This document shows positions 1-11,001 of a stretch of DNA of 64,000 nucleotides, piece after piece (position 1 is the stretch's first letter; each line of letters begins with the position of its first letter). Location: assembly GCA_964057225.1 (NCBI GenBank), contig OZ059900.1:14337638-14401637 (forward strand), given 5' to 3'. A program made the translations under genes and the position numbers. Source of the DNA: Auanema rhodensis. Taxonomy: Eukaryota; Nematoda; Chromadorea; Rhabditida; Rhabditidae. A model generated the notes under the pieces. That model ran no database searches, was not told the origin of the DNA, and saw only the letters and a program-made list of their open reading frames with translations.

Positions 1-32
1 ATTCAATAACGATGAATCAGAACAAAAACATT

Positions 33-104
33 CTCCCCGGCCGGGAATTGAACCCGGGTCTCGCATGTGACAGACGCGGATACTCACCACTATACTACCG
101 AAGA
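33..104 (-). tRNA. tRNA-Asp(GUC) copy 1, C3U
   Basis: C3 is U, turning pair 3-70 into U-G wobble; otherwise consensus. Probably functional. T5 stop 24-28. Confidence 0.87.
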
Positions 105-462
105 TTTAATTTGCACTTAGAAACTTTCATTAAGAGTGTGAGTTTGAAATATAGTAGAAAAATGAAACACTGTCTCTAACATATCTTGATTTATGGCCTA
201 CTTTACTCAAAGAGCTAATTGAAGTTTGTTGTTACAATGAACAATTGATTAACGCTGACGTTTCAATTTTTTTCATCGTAATTAAGATAGAACATTTAAA
301 TTAAATAGAAATGTTTGAAAATTTAAAAAAAAATCACAAGCTCAAATCACTTTTGAAAAAGCAGAAAGTTTAAAACAATCTTTTTTCTAATAATTATCGT
401 CTTTATCCGACTTTTTGAAGAAAACAAAAATAGCATAACATTCAATAACGATGAATCAGAAC

Positions 463-467
463 AAAAA
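463..467 (-). terminator. Pol III terminator of copy 2 (model for the array)
   Basis: On the transcribed strand the gene end is followed by AATG and then TTTTT, a minimal metazoan Pol III stop. The same T5 sits 9 to 5 bases below the start coordinate of nearly every copy. A second T5 lies about 42 nt past the gene in most monomers (within the landmark CAAAAATAGC) and would act as a backup. Confidence 0.85.
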
Positions 468-471
468 CATT

Positions 472-543
472 CTCCCCGGCCGGGAATTGAACCCGGGTCT
501 CGCATGTGACAGACGCGGATACTCACCACTATACTACCGAGGA
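472..543 (-). tRNA. tRNA-Asp(GUC) copy 2, consensus (model copy)
   Basis: Reference for all copies, 72 nt, no intron, no encoded CCA. Acceptor stem 7 bp (U4-G69 wobble); D stem GTAT/GTAT; anticodon stem CGCGT/ATGCG with one G30-U40 wobble; loop CTGTCAC giving anticodon GUC; variable loop AGAC; T stem CCGGG/CCCGG with loop TTCAATT. Aspartate identity bases G34, U35, C36, C38, G73 and the G10-U25 pair are present. Box A (TAGTATAGTGG) and box B (GTTCAATTC) fit Pol III consensus. It decodes GAU/GAC. It resembles ordinary animal tRNA-Asp, differing mainly in the anticodon and T stems. Confidence 0.95.
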
Positions 544-908
544 TAGAATTTGCACTTAGAAACTTTCATTAAGAGTGTGAGTTTGAAATATAGTAGAAAA
601 ATGAAACACTGTCTCTAACATATATTAATTTATGGCCTACTTTACTCAAAGAGCTAATTGAAGTTTGGTGTTAAAATGAAAAATTGATTAACGCTGACGT
701 TCCATTTTTTTTATCGTAATTGAGATAGAATACTTAAATTAAATGGAAATGTTTGAAAATTTAGAAAATATCACAAACTCAAATCACTTTTGAAAAAACA
801 GAAAGTTTAAAACAACCTTTTTTCTAATAATTATCTTTTTTATCCGACTTTTGGAAAAAAACAAAAATAGCATAACATTCAATAACGATGAATCAGAACA
901 AAAACATT

Positions 909-980
909 CTCCCCGGCCGGGAATTGAACCCGGGTCTCGCATGTGACAGACGCGGATACTTACCACTATACTACCGAGGA
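909..980 (-). tRNA. tRNA-Asp(GUC) copy 3, D-loop G to A
   Basis: G just before A21 in the D loop is A; no pair is lost. T5 stop 900-904. Confidence 0.88.
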
Positions 981-1346
981 TTGAATTTGCACTTAGAAAC
1001 TTTCATTAAGAGTGTGAGTTTGAATTATAGTAGAAAAATGAAACACTGTCTCTAACATATCTTGATTCATGGCCTACTTTACTCAAAGAGCTAATTGAAG
1101 TTTGGTGTTAAAATGAACAATTGATTAACGCTGACGTTCCATTTTTTTTCATCGTAATTGAGATAGAATACTTAAATTAAATGGAAATGTTTGAAAATTT
1201 AGAAAATATCACAAACTCAAATCACTTTTGATAAAACAGAAAGTTTAAAACAACCTTTTTTCAAATAATTATCTTTTTTATCCGACTTTTGGAAGAAAAC
1301 AAAAATAGCATAACATTCAATAACGATGAATCAGAACAAAAACATT

Positions 1347-1418
1347 CTCCCCGGCCGGGAATTGAACCCGGGTCTCGCATGTGACAGACGCGGATACTCA
1401 CCACTATACTACCGAAAA
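1347..1418 (-). tRNA. tRNA-Asp(GUC) copy 4, C2U+C3U
   Basis: Two acceptor pairs become U-G wobbles, three in a row with U4-G69; stability reduced. T5 stop 1338-1342. Confidence 0.8.
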
Positions 1419-1785
1419 TTTAATTTGCACTTAGAAACTTTCATTAAGAGTGTGAGTTTGAAATATAGTAGAAAAATGAAACACTGTCTCTAACATATCT
1501 TGATTTATGGCCTACTTTACTCAAAGAGCTAATTGAAGTTTGGTGTTACAATGAACAATTGATTAACGCTGACGTTTCAATTTTTTTTATCGTAATTAAG
1601 ATAGAACATTTAAATTAAATAGAAATGTTTGAAAATTTAAAAAAAAATCACAAGCTCAAATCACTTTTGAAAAAGCAGAAAGTTTAAAACAATCTTTTTT
1701 CTAATAATTATCGTCTTCATCCGACTTTTTGAAGAAAACAAAAATAGCATAACATTCAATAACGATGAATCAGAACAAAAACATT

Positions 1786-1857
1786 CTCCCCGGCCGGGAA
1801 TTGAACCCGGGTCTCGCATGTGACAGACGCGGATACTCACGACTATACTACCGAGGA
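1786..1857 (-). tRNA. tRNA-Asp copy 5, G18C
   Basis: Invariant G18 (partner of U55 and part of box A) is C; anticodon stem intact. Function doubtful. T5 stop 1777-1781. Confidence 0.78.
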
Positions 1858-2224
1858 TTGAATTTGCACTTAGAAACTTTCATTAAGAGTGTGAGTTTGA
1901 ATTAAAGTAGAAAAGTGAAACACTGTCTCTAACATATCTTGATTTATGGCCTACTTTACTCAAAGAGCTAATTGAAGTTTGGTGTTAGAATGAACAATTG
2001 ATTAACGCTGACGTTTCAATTTTTTTCATCGTAATTGAGATAGAACATTTAAATTAAATGGAAATGTTTAACAATTTAGAAAAAAAACACAAGCTCAAAT
2101 CACTTTTGAAAAAACAGAAAGTTTAAAACAACCTTTTTTCTAATAATTATCTTTTTTATCCGACTTTTGGAAAAAAACAAAAATAGCATAACATTCAATA
2201 ACGATGAATCAGAACAAAAACATT

Positions 2225-2296
2225 CTCCAAGGCCGGGAATTGAACCCGGGTCTCGCATGTGACAGACGCTGATACTCACCACTATACTACCGAGGA
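2225..2296 (-). tRNA. tRNA-Asp copy 6, G68U+G69U+C27A, probably defective
   Basis: Acceptor pairs 4-69 and 5-68 are lost, and 27-43 at the top of the anticodon stem becomes A-G. T5 stop 2216-2220. Confidence 0.75.
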
Positions 2297-2662
2297 TAGA
2301 ATTTGCACTTAGAAACTTTCATTAAGAGTGTGAGTTTGAAATATAGTAGAAAAATGAAACACTGTCTCTAACATATATTAATTTATGGCCTACTTTACTC
2401 AAAGAGCTAATCGAAGTTTGGTGTTAAAATGAACAATTGATTAACGCTGACGTTCCATTTTTTTTCATCGTAATTGAGATAGAATACTTAAATTAAATGG
2501 AAATGTTTGAAAATTTAGAAAATATCACAAACTCAAATCACTTTTGAAAAAACAGAAAGTTTAAAACAACCTTTTTTCTAATAATTATCTTTTTTATCCG
2601 ACTTTTGGAAGAAAACAAAAATAGCATAACATTCAATAACGATGAATCAGAACAAAAACATT

Positions 2663-2734
2663 CTCCCCGGCCGGGAATTGAACCCGGGTCTCGCATGTGA
2701 CAGTCGCGGATACTCACGACTATACTACCGAGGA
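2663..2734 (-). tRNA. tRNA-Asp copy 7, G18C+U31A, probably defective
   Basis: G18 lost and pair 31-39 below the anticodon loop is A-A. T5 stop 2654-2658. Confidence 0.75.
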
Positions 2735-3100
2735 TTGAATTTGCACTTAGAAACTTTCATTAAGAGTGTGAGTTTGAAATATAGTAGAAAAATGAAACAC
2801 TGTCTCTAACATATCTTGATTTATGGCCTACTTTACTCAAAGAGCTAATTGAAGTTTGGTGTTAGAATGAACAATTGATTAATGCTGACGTTTCAATTTT
2901 TTTCATCGTAATTGAGATAGAACATTTAAATTAAATGGAAATGTTTGAAAATTTAGAAAATATCACAAGCTCAAATCACTTTTGAAAAAGCAGAAAGTTT
3001 AAAATAACCTTTTTTCTAATAATTATCGTCTTTATCCGACTTTTTGAAGAAAACAAAAATAGCATAACATTCAATAACGATGAATCAGAACAAAAACATT

Positions 3101-3172
3101 CTCCCCGGCCGGGAATTGAACCCGGGTCTCGCATGTGACAGACGCGGATACTCACGACTATACTACCGAGGA
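3101..3172 (-). tRNA. tRNA-Asp copy 8, G18C
   Basis: Same single change as copy 5. T5 stop 3092-3096. Confidence 0.78.
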
Positions 3173-3539
3173 TTGAATTTGCACTTAGAAACTTTCATTA
3201 AGAGTGTGAGTTTGAATTAAAGTAGAAAAGTGAAACACTGTCTCTAACATATATTGATTTATGGCCTACTTTACTCAAAGAGCTAATTGAAGTTTGGTGT
3301 TAAAATGAACAATTGATTAACGCTGACGTTCCGTTTTTTTTCATCGTAATTAAGATAGAACACTTAAATTAAATGGAAATGTTTAACAATTTAGAAAAAA
3401 AACACAAGCTCAAATCATTTTTGAAAAAACAGAAAGTTTAAAACAACCTTTTTTCTAATAATTATCTTTTTTATCCGACTTTTGGAAAGAAACAAAAATA
3501 GCATAACATTCAATAACGATGAATCAGAAAAAAAACATT

Positions 3540-3611
3540 CTCCCCGGCCGGGAATTGAACCCGGGTCTCGCATGTGACAGACGCGGATACTCACCACTAT
3601 ACTACCGAGGA
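3540..3611 (-). tRNA. tRNA-Asp(GUC) copy 9, consensus, T8 stop
   Basis: Consensus body; the terminator is enlarged to T8 by a C to A change on the + strand. Confidence 0.92.
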
Positions 3612-3977
3612 TTGAATTTGAACTTAGAAACTTTCATTAAGAGTGTGAGTTTGAATTATAGTAGAAAAATGAAACACTGTCTCTAACATATCTTGATTTA
3701 TGGCCTACTTTACTCAAAGAGCTAATTGAAGTTTGGTGTTAAAATGAACAATTGATTAACGCTGACGTTCCATTTTTTTTCATCGTAATTGAGATAGAAT
3801 ACTTAAATTAAATGGAAATGTTTAAAAATTTAGAAAATATCACAAACTCAAATCACTTTTGAAAAAACAGAAAGTTTAAAACAACCTTTTTTCTAATAAT
3901 TATCTTTTTTATCCGACTTTTGGAAGAAAAGAAAAATAGCATAACATTCAATAACGATGAATCAGAACAAAAACATT

Positions 3978-4049
3978 CTCCAAGGCCGGGAATTGAACCC
4001 GGGTCTCGCATGTGACAGACGCTGATACTCACCACTATACTACCGAGGA
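3978..4049 (-). tRNA. tRNA-Asp copy 10, G68U+G69U+C27A, probably defective
   Basis: Same set as copy 6. Spacer carries GAAAAGAAAAATAGC, shared only with copy 50. Confidence 0.75.
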
Positions 4050-4415
4050 TTGAATTTGCACTTAGAAACTTTCATTAAGAGTGTGAGTTTGAATTAAAGT
4101 AGAAAAATGAGACACTGTCTCTAACATATCTTGATTTATGGCCTACTTTACTCAAAGAGCTAATTGAAGTTTGGTGTTAGAATGAACAATTGATTAATGC
4201 TGACGTTTCAATTTTTTTCATCGTAATTGAGATAGAACATTTAAATTAAATGGAAATGTTTGAAAATTTAGAAAATATCACAAACTCAAATCACTTTTGA
4301 AAAAACAGAAAGTTTAAAACAACCTTTTTTCTAATAATTATCTTTTTTATCCGACTTTTGGAAAAAAACAAAAATAGCACAACATTCAATAACGATGAAT
4401 CAGAACAAAAACATT

Positions 4416-4487
4416 CTCCCCGGCCGGGAATTGAACCCGGGTCTCGCATGTGACAGTCGCGGATACTCACGACTATACTACCGAGGA
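4416..4487 (-). tRNA. tRNA-Asp copy 11, G18C+U31A, probably defective
   Basis: Spacer marker AGCACAACATT is shared with copy 51. T5 stop 4407-4411. Confidence 0.75.
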
Positions 4488-4854
4488 TTGAATTTGCACT
4501 TAGAAACTTTCATTAAGAGTGTGAGTTTGAATTATAGTAGAAAAATGAAACACTGTCTCTAACATATCTTGATTCATGGCCTACTTTACTCAAAGAGCTA
4601 ATTGAAGTTCGATGTTAAAATGAGCAATTGATTAACGCTGACGTTCCATTTTTTTTCATCGTAATTGAGATAGAATACTTAAATTAAATGGAAATGTTTG
4701 AAAATTTAAAAAAAAATCACAAGCTCAAATCACTTTTGAAAAAGCAGAAAGTTTAAAATAACCTTTTTTCTAATAATTATCGTTTTTATCCGACTTTTTG
4801 AAGAAAACAAAAATAGCATAACATTCAATAACGATGAATCAGAACAAAAACATT

Positions 4855-4926
4855 CTCCCCGGCCGGGAATTGAACCCGGGTCTCGCATGTGACAGACGCG
4901 GATACTCACCACTATACTACCGAGGA
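4855..4926 (-). tRNA. tRNA-Asp(GUC) copy 12, consensus
   Basis: Consensus body; T5 stop 4846-4850. Confidence 0.93.
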
Positions 4927-5293
4927 TTGAATTTGCACTTAGAAACTTTCATTGAGAGTGTGAGTTTGAATTAAAGTAGAAAAATGAAACACAGTCTCTA
5001 ACATATATTGATTTATGGCCTACTTTACTCAAAGAGCTAATTGAAGTTTGGTGTTAAAATGAACAATTGATTAAAGCTGACGTTTCAATTTTTTTCATCG
5101 TAATTGAGATAGAACATTTAAATTAAATGGAAATGTTTAACAATTTAGAAGAAAAACACAAGCTCAAATCACTTTTGGAAAAGCAGAAAGTTTAAAACAT
5201 CCTTTTTTCTAATAATTATCTTTTTTATCCGACTTTTTGAAGAAAACAAAAATAGCATAACATTCAATAACGATGAATCAGAACAAAAACATT

Positions 5294-5365
5294 CTCCCCG
5301 GCCGGGAATTGAACCCGGGTCTCGCATGTGACAGACGCGGATACTCACCACTATACTACCGAGGA
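5294..5365 (-). tRNA. tRNA-Asp(GUC) copy 13, consensus
   Basis: Consensus body; T5 stop 5285-5289. Confidence 0.93.
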
Positions 5366-5732
5366 TTGAATTTGCACTTAGAAACTTTCATTGAGAGTGT
5401 GAGTTTGAATTAAAGTAGAAAAATGAAACACTGTCTCTAAGATATCTTGATTTATGGCCTACTTTACTCAAAGAGCTAATTGAAGTTTGGTGTTAGAATG
5501 AACAATTGATTAAAGCTGACGTTTCAATTTTTTTCATCGTAATTGAGATAGAACATTTAAATTAAATGGAAATGTTTAACAATTTAGAAAAAAAACACAA
5601 GCTGAAATCATTTTTGAAAAAACAGAAAGTTTAAAACAACCTTTTTTCTAATAATTATCTTTTTTATCCGACTTTTGGAAGAAAACAAAAATAGCATAAC
5701 ATTCAATAACGATGAATCAGAACAAAAACATT

Positions 5733-5804
5733 CTCCCCGGCCGGGAATTGAACCCGGGTCTCGCATGTGACAGACGCGGATACTCACCACTATACTACCG
5801 AAGA
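5733..5804 (-). tRNA. tRNA-Asp(GUC) copy 14, C3U
   Basis: 3-70 wobble only. The 5' flank has CTTAGAATTTTTCATT, shared only with copy 53. Confidence 0.87.
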
Positions 5805-6171
5805 TTTAATTTGCACTTAGAATTTTTCATTAAGAGTGTGAGTTTGAAATATAGTAGAAAAATGAAACACTGTCTCTAACATATCTTGATTTATGGCCTA
5901 CTTTACTCAAAGAGCTAATTGAAGTTTGGTGTTACAATGAACAATTGATTAACGCTGACGTTTCAATTTTTTTCATCGTAATTAAGATAGAACATTTAAA
6001 TTAAATAGAAATGTTTGAAAATTTAAAAAAAAATCACAAGCTCAAATCACTTTTGAAAAAGCAGAAAGTTTAAAACAATCTTTTTTCTAATAATTATCGT
6101 CTTTATCCGACTTTTTGAAGAAAACAAAAATAGCATAACATTCAATAACGATGAATCAGAACAAAAACATT

Positions 6172-6243
6172 CTCCCCGGCCGGGAATTGAACCCGGGTCT
6201 CGCATGTGACAGACGCGGATACTCACCACTATACTACCGAGGA
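6172..6243 (-). tRNA. tRNA-Asp(GUC) copy 15, consensus
   Basis: Consensus body; T5 stop 6163-6167. Confidence 0.93.
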
Positions 6244-6609
6244 TTGAATTTGCACTTAGAAACTTTCATTAAGAGTGTGAGTTTGAAATATAGTAGAAAA
6301 ATGAAACACTGTCTCTAACATATATTAATTTATGGCCTACTTTACTCAAAGAGCTAATTGAAGTTTGGTGTTAGAATGAACAATTGATTAATGCTGACGT
6401 TTCAATTTTTTTCATCGTAATTGAGATAGAACATTTAAATTAAATGGAAATGTTTGAAAATTTAGAAAATATCACAAACTCAAATCACTTTTGCAAAAAC
6501 AGAAAGTTTAAAACAACCTTTTTTCTAATAATTATCTTTTTTATCCGACTTTTGGAAGAAAACAAAAATAGCATAACATTCAATAACGATGAATCAGAAC
6601 AAAAACATT

Positions 6610-6681
6610 CTCCCCGGCCGGGAATTGAACCCGGGTCTCGCATGTGACAGTCGCGGATACTCACGACTATACTACCGAGGA
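6610..6681 (-). tRNA. tRNA-Asp copy 16, G18C+U31A, probably defective
   Basis: Same pair of changes as copy 7. T5 stop 6601-6605. Confidence 0.75.
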
Positions 6682-7048
6682 TTGAATTTGCACTTAGAAA
6701 CTTTCATTAAGAGTGTGAGTTTGAATTAAAGTAGAAAAATGAGACGCTGTCTCTAACATATCTTGATTTATGGCCTACTTTACTCAAAGAGCTAATTGAA
6801 GTTTGGTGTTAGAATGAACAATTGATTAATGCTGACGTTTCAATTTTTTTCATCGTAATTGAGATAGAACATTTAAATTAAATGGAAATGTTTGAAAATT
6901 TAAAAAAAAATCACAAGCTCAAATCACTTTTGAAAAAGCAGAAAGTTTAAAATAACCTTTTTTCTAATAATTATCGTTTTTATCCGACTTTTTGAAGAAA
7001 ACAAAAATAGCATAACATTCAATAACGATGAATCAGAACAAAAACATT

Positions 7049-7120
7049 CTCCCCGGCCGGGAATTGAACCCGGGTCTCGCATGTGACAGTCGCGGATACT
7101 CACGACTATACTACCGAGGA
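7049..7120 (-). tRNA. tRNA-Asp copy 17, G18C+U31A, probably defective
   Basis: Adjacent duplicate class of copy 16. T5 stop 7040-7044. Confidence 0.75.
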
Positions 7121-7487
7121 TTGAATTTGCACTTAGAAACTTTCATTAAGAGTGTGAGTTTGAATTAAAGTAGAAAAATGAAACACTGTCTCTAAGATAT
7201 CTTGATTTATGGCCTACTTTACTCAAAGAGCTAATTGAAGTTTGGTGTTAAAATGAACAATTGATTAACGCTGACGTTCCATTTTTTTTCATCGTTATTG
7301 AGATAGAATACTTAAATTAAATGGAAATGTTCAACAATTTAGAAAAAAAACACAAGCTCAAATCACTTTTGAAAAAGCAGAAAGTTTAAAACATCCTTTT
7401 TTCTAATAATTATCTTTTTTATCCGACTTTTGGAAAAAAACAAAAATAGCATAACATTCAATAACGATGAATCAGAACAAAAACATT

Positions 7488-7559
7488 CTCCCCGGCCGGG
7501 AATTGAACCCGGGTCTCGCATGTGACAGACGCGGATACTCACCACTATACTACCGAGGA
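7488..7559 (-). tRNA. tRNA-Asp(GUC) copy 18, consensus
   Basis: Consensus body; T5 stop 7479-7483. Confidence 0.93.
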
Positions 7560-7926
7560 TTGAATTTGCACTTAGAAACTTTCATTGAGAGTGTGAGTTT
7601 GAATTAAAGTAGAAAAATGAAACACAGTCTCTAAGATATCTTGATTTATGGCCTACTTTACTCAAAGAGCTAATTGAAGTTTGGTGTTAGAATGAACAAT
7701 TGATTAAAGCTGACGTTTCAATTTTTTTCATCGTAATTGAGATAGAACATTTAAATTAAATGGAAATGTTTAACAATTTAGAAAAAAAACACAAGCTCAA
7801 ATCATTTTTGAAAAAACAGAAAGTTTAAAACAACCTTTTTTCTAATAATTATCTTTTTTATCCGACTTTTGGAAAGAAACAAAAATAGCATAACATTCAA
7901 TAACGATGAATCAGAACAAAAACATT

Positions 7927-7998
7927 CTCCCCGGCCGGGAAATGAACCCGGGTCTCGCATGTGACAGACGCGGATACTCACCACTATACTACCGAGGA
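7927..7998 (-). tRNA. tRNA-Asp copy 19, A58U in box B
   Basis: Invariant A58 (pairs with U54, core of box B) is U; transcription and folding likely reduced. Confidence 0.78.
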
Positions 7999-8365
7999 TT
8001 GAATTTGCACTTAGAAACTTTCATTGAGAGTGTGAGTTTGAATTAAAGTAGAAAAATGAAACACAGTCTCTAAGATATCTTGATTTATGGCCTACTTTAC
8101 TCAAAGAGCTAATTGAAGTTTGGTGTTAGAATGAACAATTGATTAAAGCTGACGTTTCAATTTTTTTCATCGTAATTGAGATAGAACATTTAAATTAAAT
8201 GGAAATGTTTAACAATTTAGAAAAAAAACACAAGCTCAAATCATTTTTGAAAAAACAGAAAGTTTAAAACAACCTTTTTTCTAATAATTATCTTTTTTAT
8301 CCGACTTTTGGAAAGAAACAAAAATAGCATAACATTCAATAACGATGAATCAGAACAAAAACATT

Positions 8366-8437
8366 CTCCCCGGCCGGGAATTGAACCCGGGTCTCGCATG
8401 TGACAGACGCGGATACTCACCACTATACTACCGAGGA
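8366..8437 (-). tRNA. tRNA-Asp(GUC) copy 20, consensus
   Basis: Consensus body; T5 stop 8357-8361. Confidence 0.93.
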
Positions 8438-8803
8438 TTGAATTTGCACTTAGAAACTTTCATTGAGAGTGTGAGTTTGAATTAAAGTAGAAAAATGAAA
8501 CACTGTCTCTAAGATATCTTGATTTATGGCCTATTTTACTCAAAGGGCTAATTGAAGTTTGGTGTTAAAATGAACAATTGATTAAAGCTGACGTTCCGTT
8601 TTTTTTCATCGTAATTGAGATAGAACATTTAAATTAAATAGAAATGTTGAAAAATTTAGAAAAAAACACAAGCTCAAATCACTTTTGAAAAAACAGAAAG
8701 TTTTAAACAACCTTTTTTCTAATAATTATCGTTTTTATCCGACTTTTTGAAGAAAACAAAAATAGCATAACATTCAATAACGATGAATCAGAACAAAAAC
8801 ATT

Positions 8804-8875
8804 CTCCCCGGCCGGGAATTGAACCCTGGTCTCGCATGTGACAGACGCGGATACTCACCACTATACTACCGAGGA
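8804..8875 (-). tRNA. tRNA-Asp copy 21, C50A
   Basis: T-stem pair 50-64 becomes A-G; otherwise consensus. Confidence 0.8.
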
Positions 8876-9242
8876 TTGAGTTTGCACTTAGAAACTTTCA
8901 TTAAGAGTGTGAGTTTGAATTATAGTAGAAAAATGAAACACTGTCTCTAACATATCTTGATTTATGGCCTATTTTACTCAAAGAGCTAATTGAAGTTTGG
9001 TGTTAAAATGAACAATTGATTAAAGCTGACGTTCCGTTTTTTTTCATCGTAATTGAGATAGAACATTTAAATTAAATGGAAATGTTTAACAATTTAGAAA
9101 AAAAACACAAGCTCAAATCATTTTTGAAAAAACAGAAAGTTTAAAACAACCTTTTTTCTAATAATTATCTTTTTTATCCGACTTTTGGAAAGAAACAAAA
9201 ATAGCATAACATTCAATAACGATGAATCAGAACAAAAACATT

Positions 9243-9314
9243 CTCCCCGGCCGCGAATTGAACCCGGGTCTCGCATGTGACAGTCGCGGATACTCACGAC
9301 TATACTACCGAGGA
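9243..9314 (-). tRNA. tRNA-Asp copy 22, C62G+G18C+U31A, probable pseudogene
   Basis: First of the triple-hit class: T-stem pair 52-62 is G-G (also the box B end), G18 lost, 31-39 A-A. Confidence 0.72.
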
Positions 9315-9681
9315 TTGAATTTGCACTTAGAAACTTTCATTAAGAGTGTGAGTTTGAATTAAAGTAGAAAAATGAGACACTGTCTCTAACATATCTTGAT
9401 TTATGGCCTACTTTACTCAAAGAGCTAATTGAAGTTTGGTGTTAAAATGAACAATTGATTAATGCTGACGTTTCAATTTTTTTCATCGTAATTGAGATAG
9501 AACATTTAAATTAAATGGAAATGTTTAACAATTTAGAAAAAAAACACAAGCTAAAATCACTTTTGAAAAAACAGAAAGTTTAAAACAACCTTTTTTCTAA
9601 TAATTATCTTTTTTATCCGACTTTTGGAAAAAAACAAAAATAGCATAACATTCAATAACGATGAATCAGAACAAAAACATT

Positions 9682-9753
9682 CTCCCCGGCCGGGAATTGA
9701 ACCCGGGTCTCGCATGTGACAGACGCGGATACTCACCACTATACTACCGAGGA
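9682..9753 (-). tRNA. tRNA-Asp(GUC) copy 23, consensus
   Basis: Consensus body; T5 stop 9673-9677. Confidence 0.93.
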
Positions 9754-10120
9754 TTGAATTTGCACTTAGAAACTTTCATTGAGAGTGTGAGTTTGAATTA
9801 AAGTAGAAAAATGAAACACTGTCTCTAAGATATCTTGATTTATGGCCTACTTTACTCAAAGAGCTAATTGAAGTTTGGTGTTAGAATGAACAATTGATTA
9901 AAGCTGACGTTTCAATTTTTTTCATCGTAATTGAGATAGAACATTTAAATTAAATGGAAATGTTTAACATTTTAGAAAAAAAACACAAGCTCAAATCATT
10001 TTTGAAAAAACAGAAAGTTTAAAACAACCTTTTTTCTAATAATTATCTTTTTTATCCGACTTTTGGAAAGAAACAAAAATAGCATAACATTCAATAACGA
10101 TGAATCAGAACAAACACATT

Positions 10121-10192
10121 CTCCCCGGCCGGGAATTGAACCCGGGTCTCGCATGTGACAGACGCGGATACTCACCACTATACTACCGAGGA
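10121..10192 (-). tRNA. tRNA-Asp(GUC) copy 24, consensus, weak stop
   Basis: Body consensus, but the terminator T5 is broken to GTTTG; the next T5 (10075-10079) is about 42 nt beyond the gene. Confidence 0.9.
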
Positions 10193-10558
10193 TTGAGTTT
10201 GCACTTAGAAACTTTCATTAAGAGTGTGAGTTTGAATTATAGTAGAAAAATGAAACACTGTCTCTAACATATCTTGATTTATGGCCTACTTTACTCAAAG
10301 AGCTAATTGAAGTTTGGTGTTAAAATGAACAATTGATTAAAGCTGACGTTCCGTTTTTTTTCATCGTAATTGAGATAGAACATTTAAATTAAATAGAAAT
10401 GTTTGAAAAGTTAGAAAAAAACACAAGCTCAAATCACTTTTGAAAAAACAGAAAGTTTAAAACAACCTTTTTTCTAATAATTATCGTTTTTATCCGACTT
10501 TTTGAAGAAAACAAAAATAGCATAACATTCAATAACGATGAATCAGAACAAAAACATT

Positions 10559-10630
10559 CTCCCCGGCCGGGAATTGAACCCGGGTCTCGCATGTGACAGA
10601 CGCGGATACTCACCACTATACTACCGAGGA
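10559..10630 (-). tRNA. tRNA-Asp(GUC) copy 25, consensus, next to retroelement
   Basis: Consensus body; T5 stop 10550-10554. The retroelement lies about 70 bp upstream of its 5' end, so only proximal 5' flank remains natural. Confidence 0.93.
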
Positions 10631-10696
10631 CTGAATTTGCACTTAGAAACTTTCATTGAGAGTGTGAGTTTGAATTAAAGTAGAAAAATGAAACAC

Positions 10697-10701
10697 TGTC
10701 T
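10697..10701. repeat. Target-site duplication, left copy
   Basis: TGTCT abuts the LTR start and is repeated at 19607-19611. An uninterrupted monomer has a single CACTGTCTCTAA here, so the duplication is direct evidence of integration into the array. Five bases is a usual size for BEL/Pao elements. Confidence 0.93.
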
Positions 10702-11001
10702 TGTCGCTTCGGCGAAGGTATTCCGTGTGATAGTTTTCCGCTGAGATTCGAATAACAAATAATCAGTGGTAGAATGCTTTATTAAAGAGACAGTTAACAA
10801 TATCAACACAATATAGATCGTCTATACTCCGTTGAAGTAAGTTGAGGTATATCGTATTTTCCGATCCCAAAGATGAAGATATGGGAAGGCGGGCCGAAAA
10901 GTACAATCTGAAATAGACAAAGTAAAGGAAAACGATAAAAACAAAACTGAAATGGAACAAAACATAGAAAAAAGAATAAAAAATAATCGCTAACCGCGAC
11001 A
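10702..11001 (-). repeat. 3' LTR of BEL/Pao element
   Basis: This 300-bp repeat matches 19307-19606 at a constant offset of 8605 with no difference seen by eye. It starts TGTCGC and ends GCGACA on the + strand. In the element's sense it is the 3' LTR and should supply the polyadenylation signal at 10778-10783. A small inverted repeat, TCGC-TTCG-GCGA, lies at 10704-10715, next to the outer edge. Confidence 0.95.
10778..10783 (-). promoter_or_regulatory. Poly(A) signal AATAAA in 3' LTR
   Basis: The minus strand reads CTTTAATAAAGC. It is the only AATAAA I found in the LTR, so a U3-R-U5 layout with polyadenylation shortly after it is likely. Usage is inferred. Confidence 0.6.

Larger units (their letters stand above)
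1..10701 (-). repeat. tRNA-Asp tandem array, left segment (25 copies)
   Basis: Head-to-tail monomers of 437-439 bp, all in one orientation, with one minus-strand tRNA gene each; the window opens inside a monomer. The spacer of about 366 bp is AT-rich with several A or T runs and no credible protein gene. Walking the + strand from the tRNA 5' end, it holds a conserved AT box (GAAATATAG, GAATTATAG or GAATTAAAG), the landmark ATGGCCTACTTTACTCAAAG, a T7-T8 run, and AAAACAAAAATAGCATAAC just before the tRNA terminator. Spacer and tRNA are about equally conserved between monomers, as expected for a homogenised satellite. This segment holds a high share of variant copies. It ends at the target-site duplication of the retroelement. 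Confidence 0.95.

Noticed and set aside
472..543. Mitochondrial or organellar tRNA
   Set aside because: Full D and T arms, box A and box B, and a following T5 stop fit a nuclear Pol III gene.
6444..6647. 67-codon + strand frame
   Set aside because: It is antisense to a tRNA copy plus spacer and opens only because one monomer has a chance base change.
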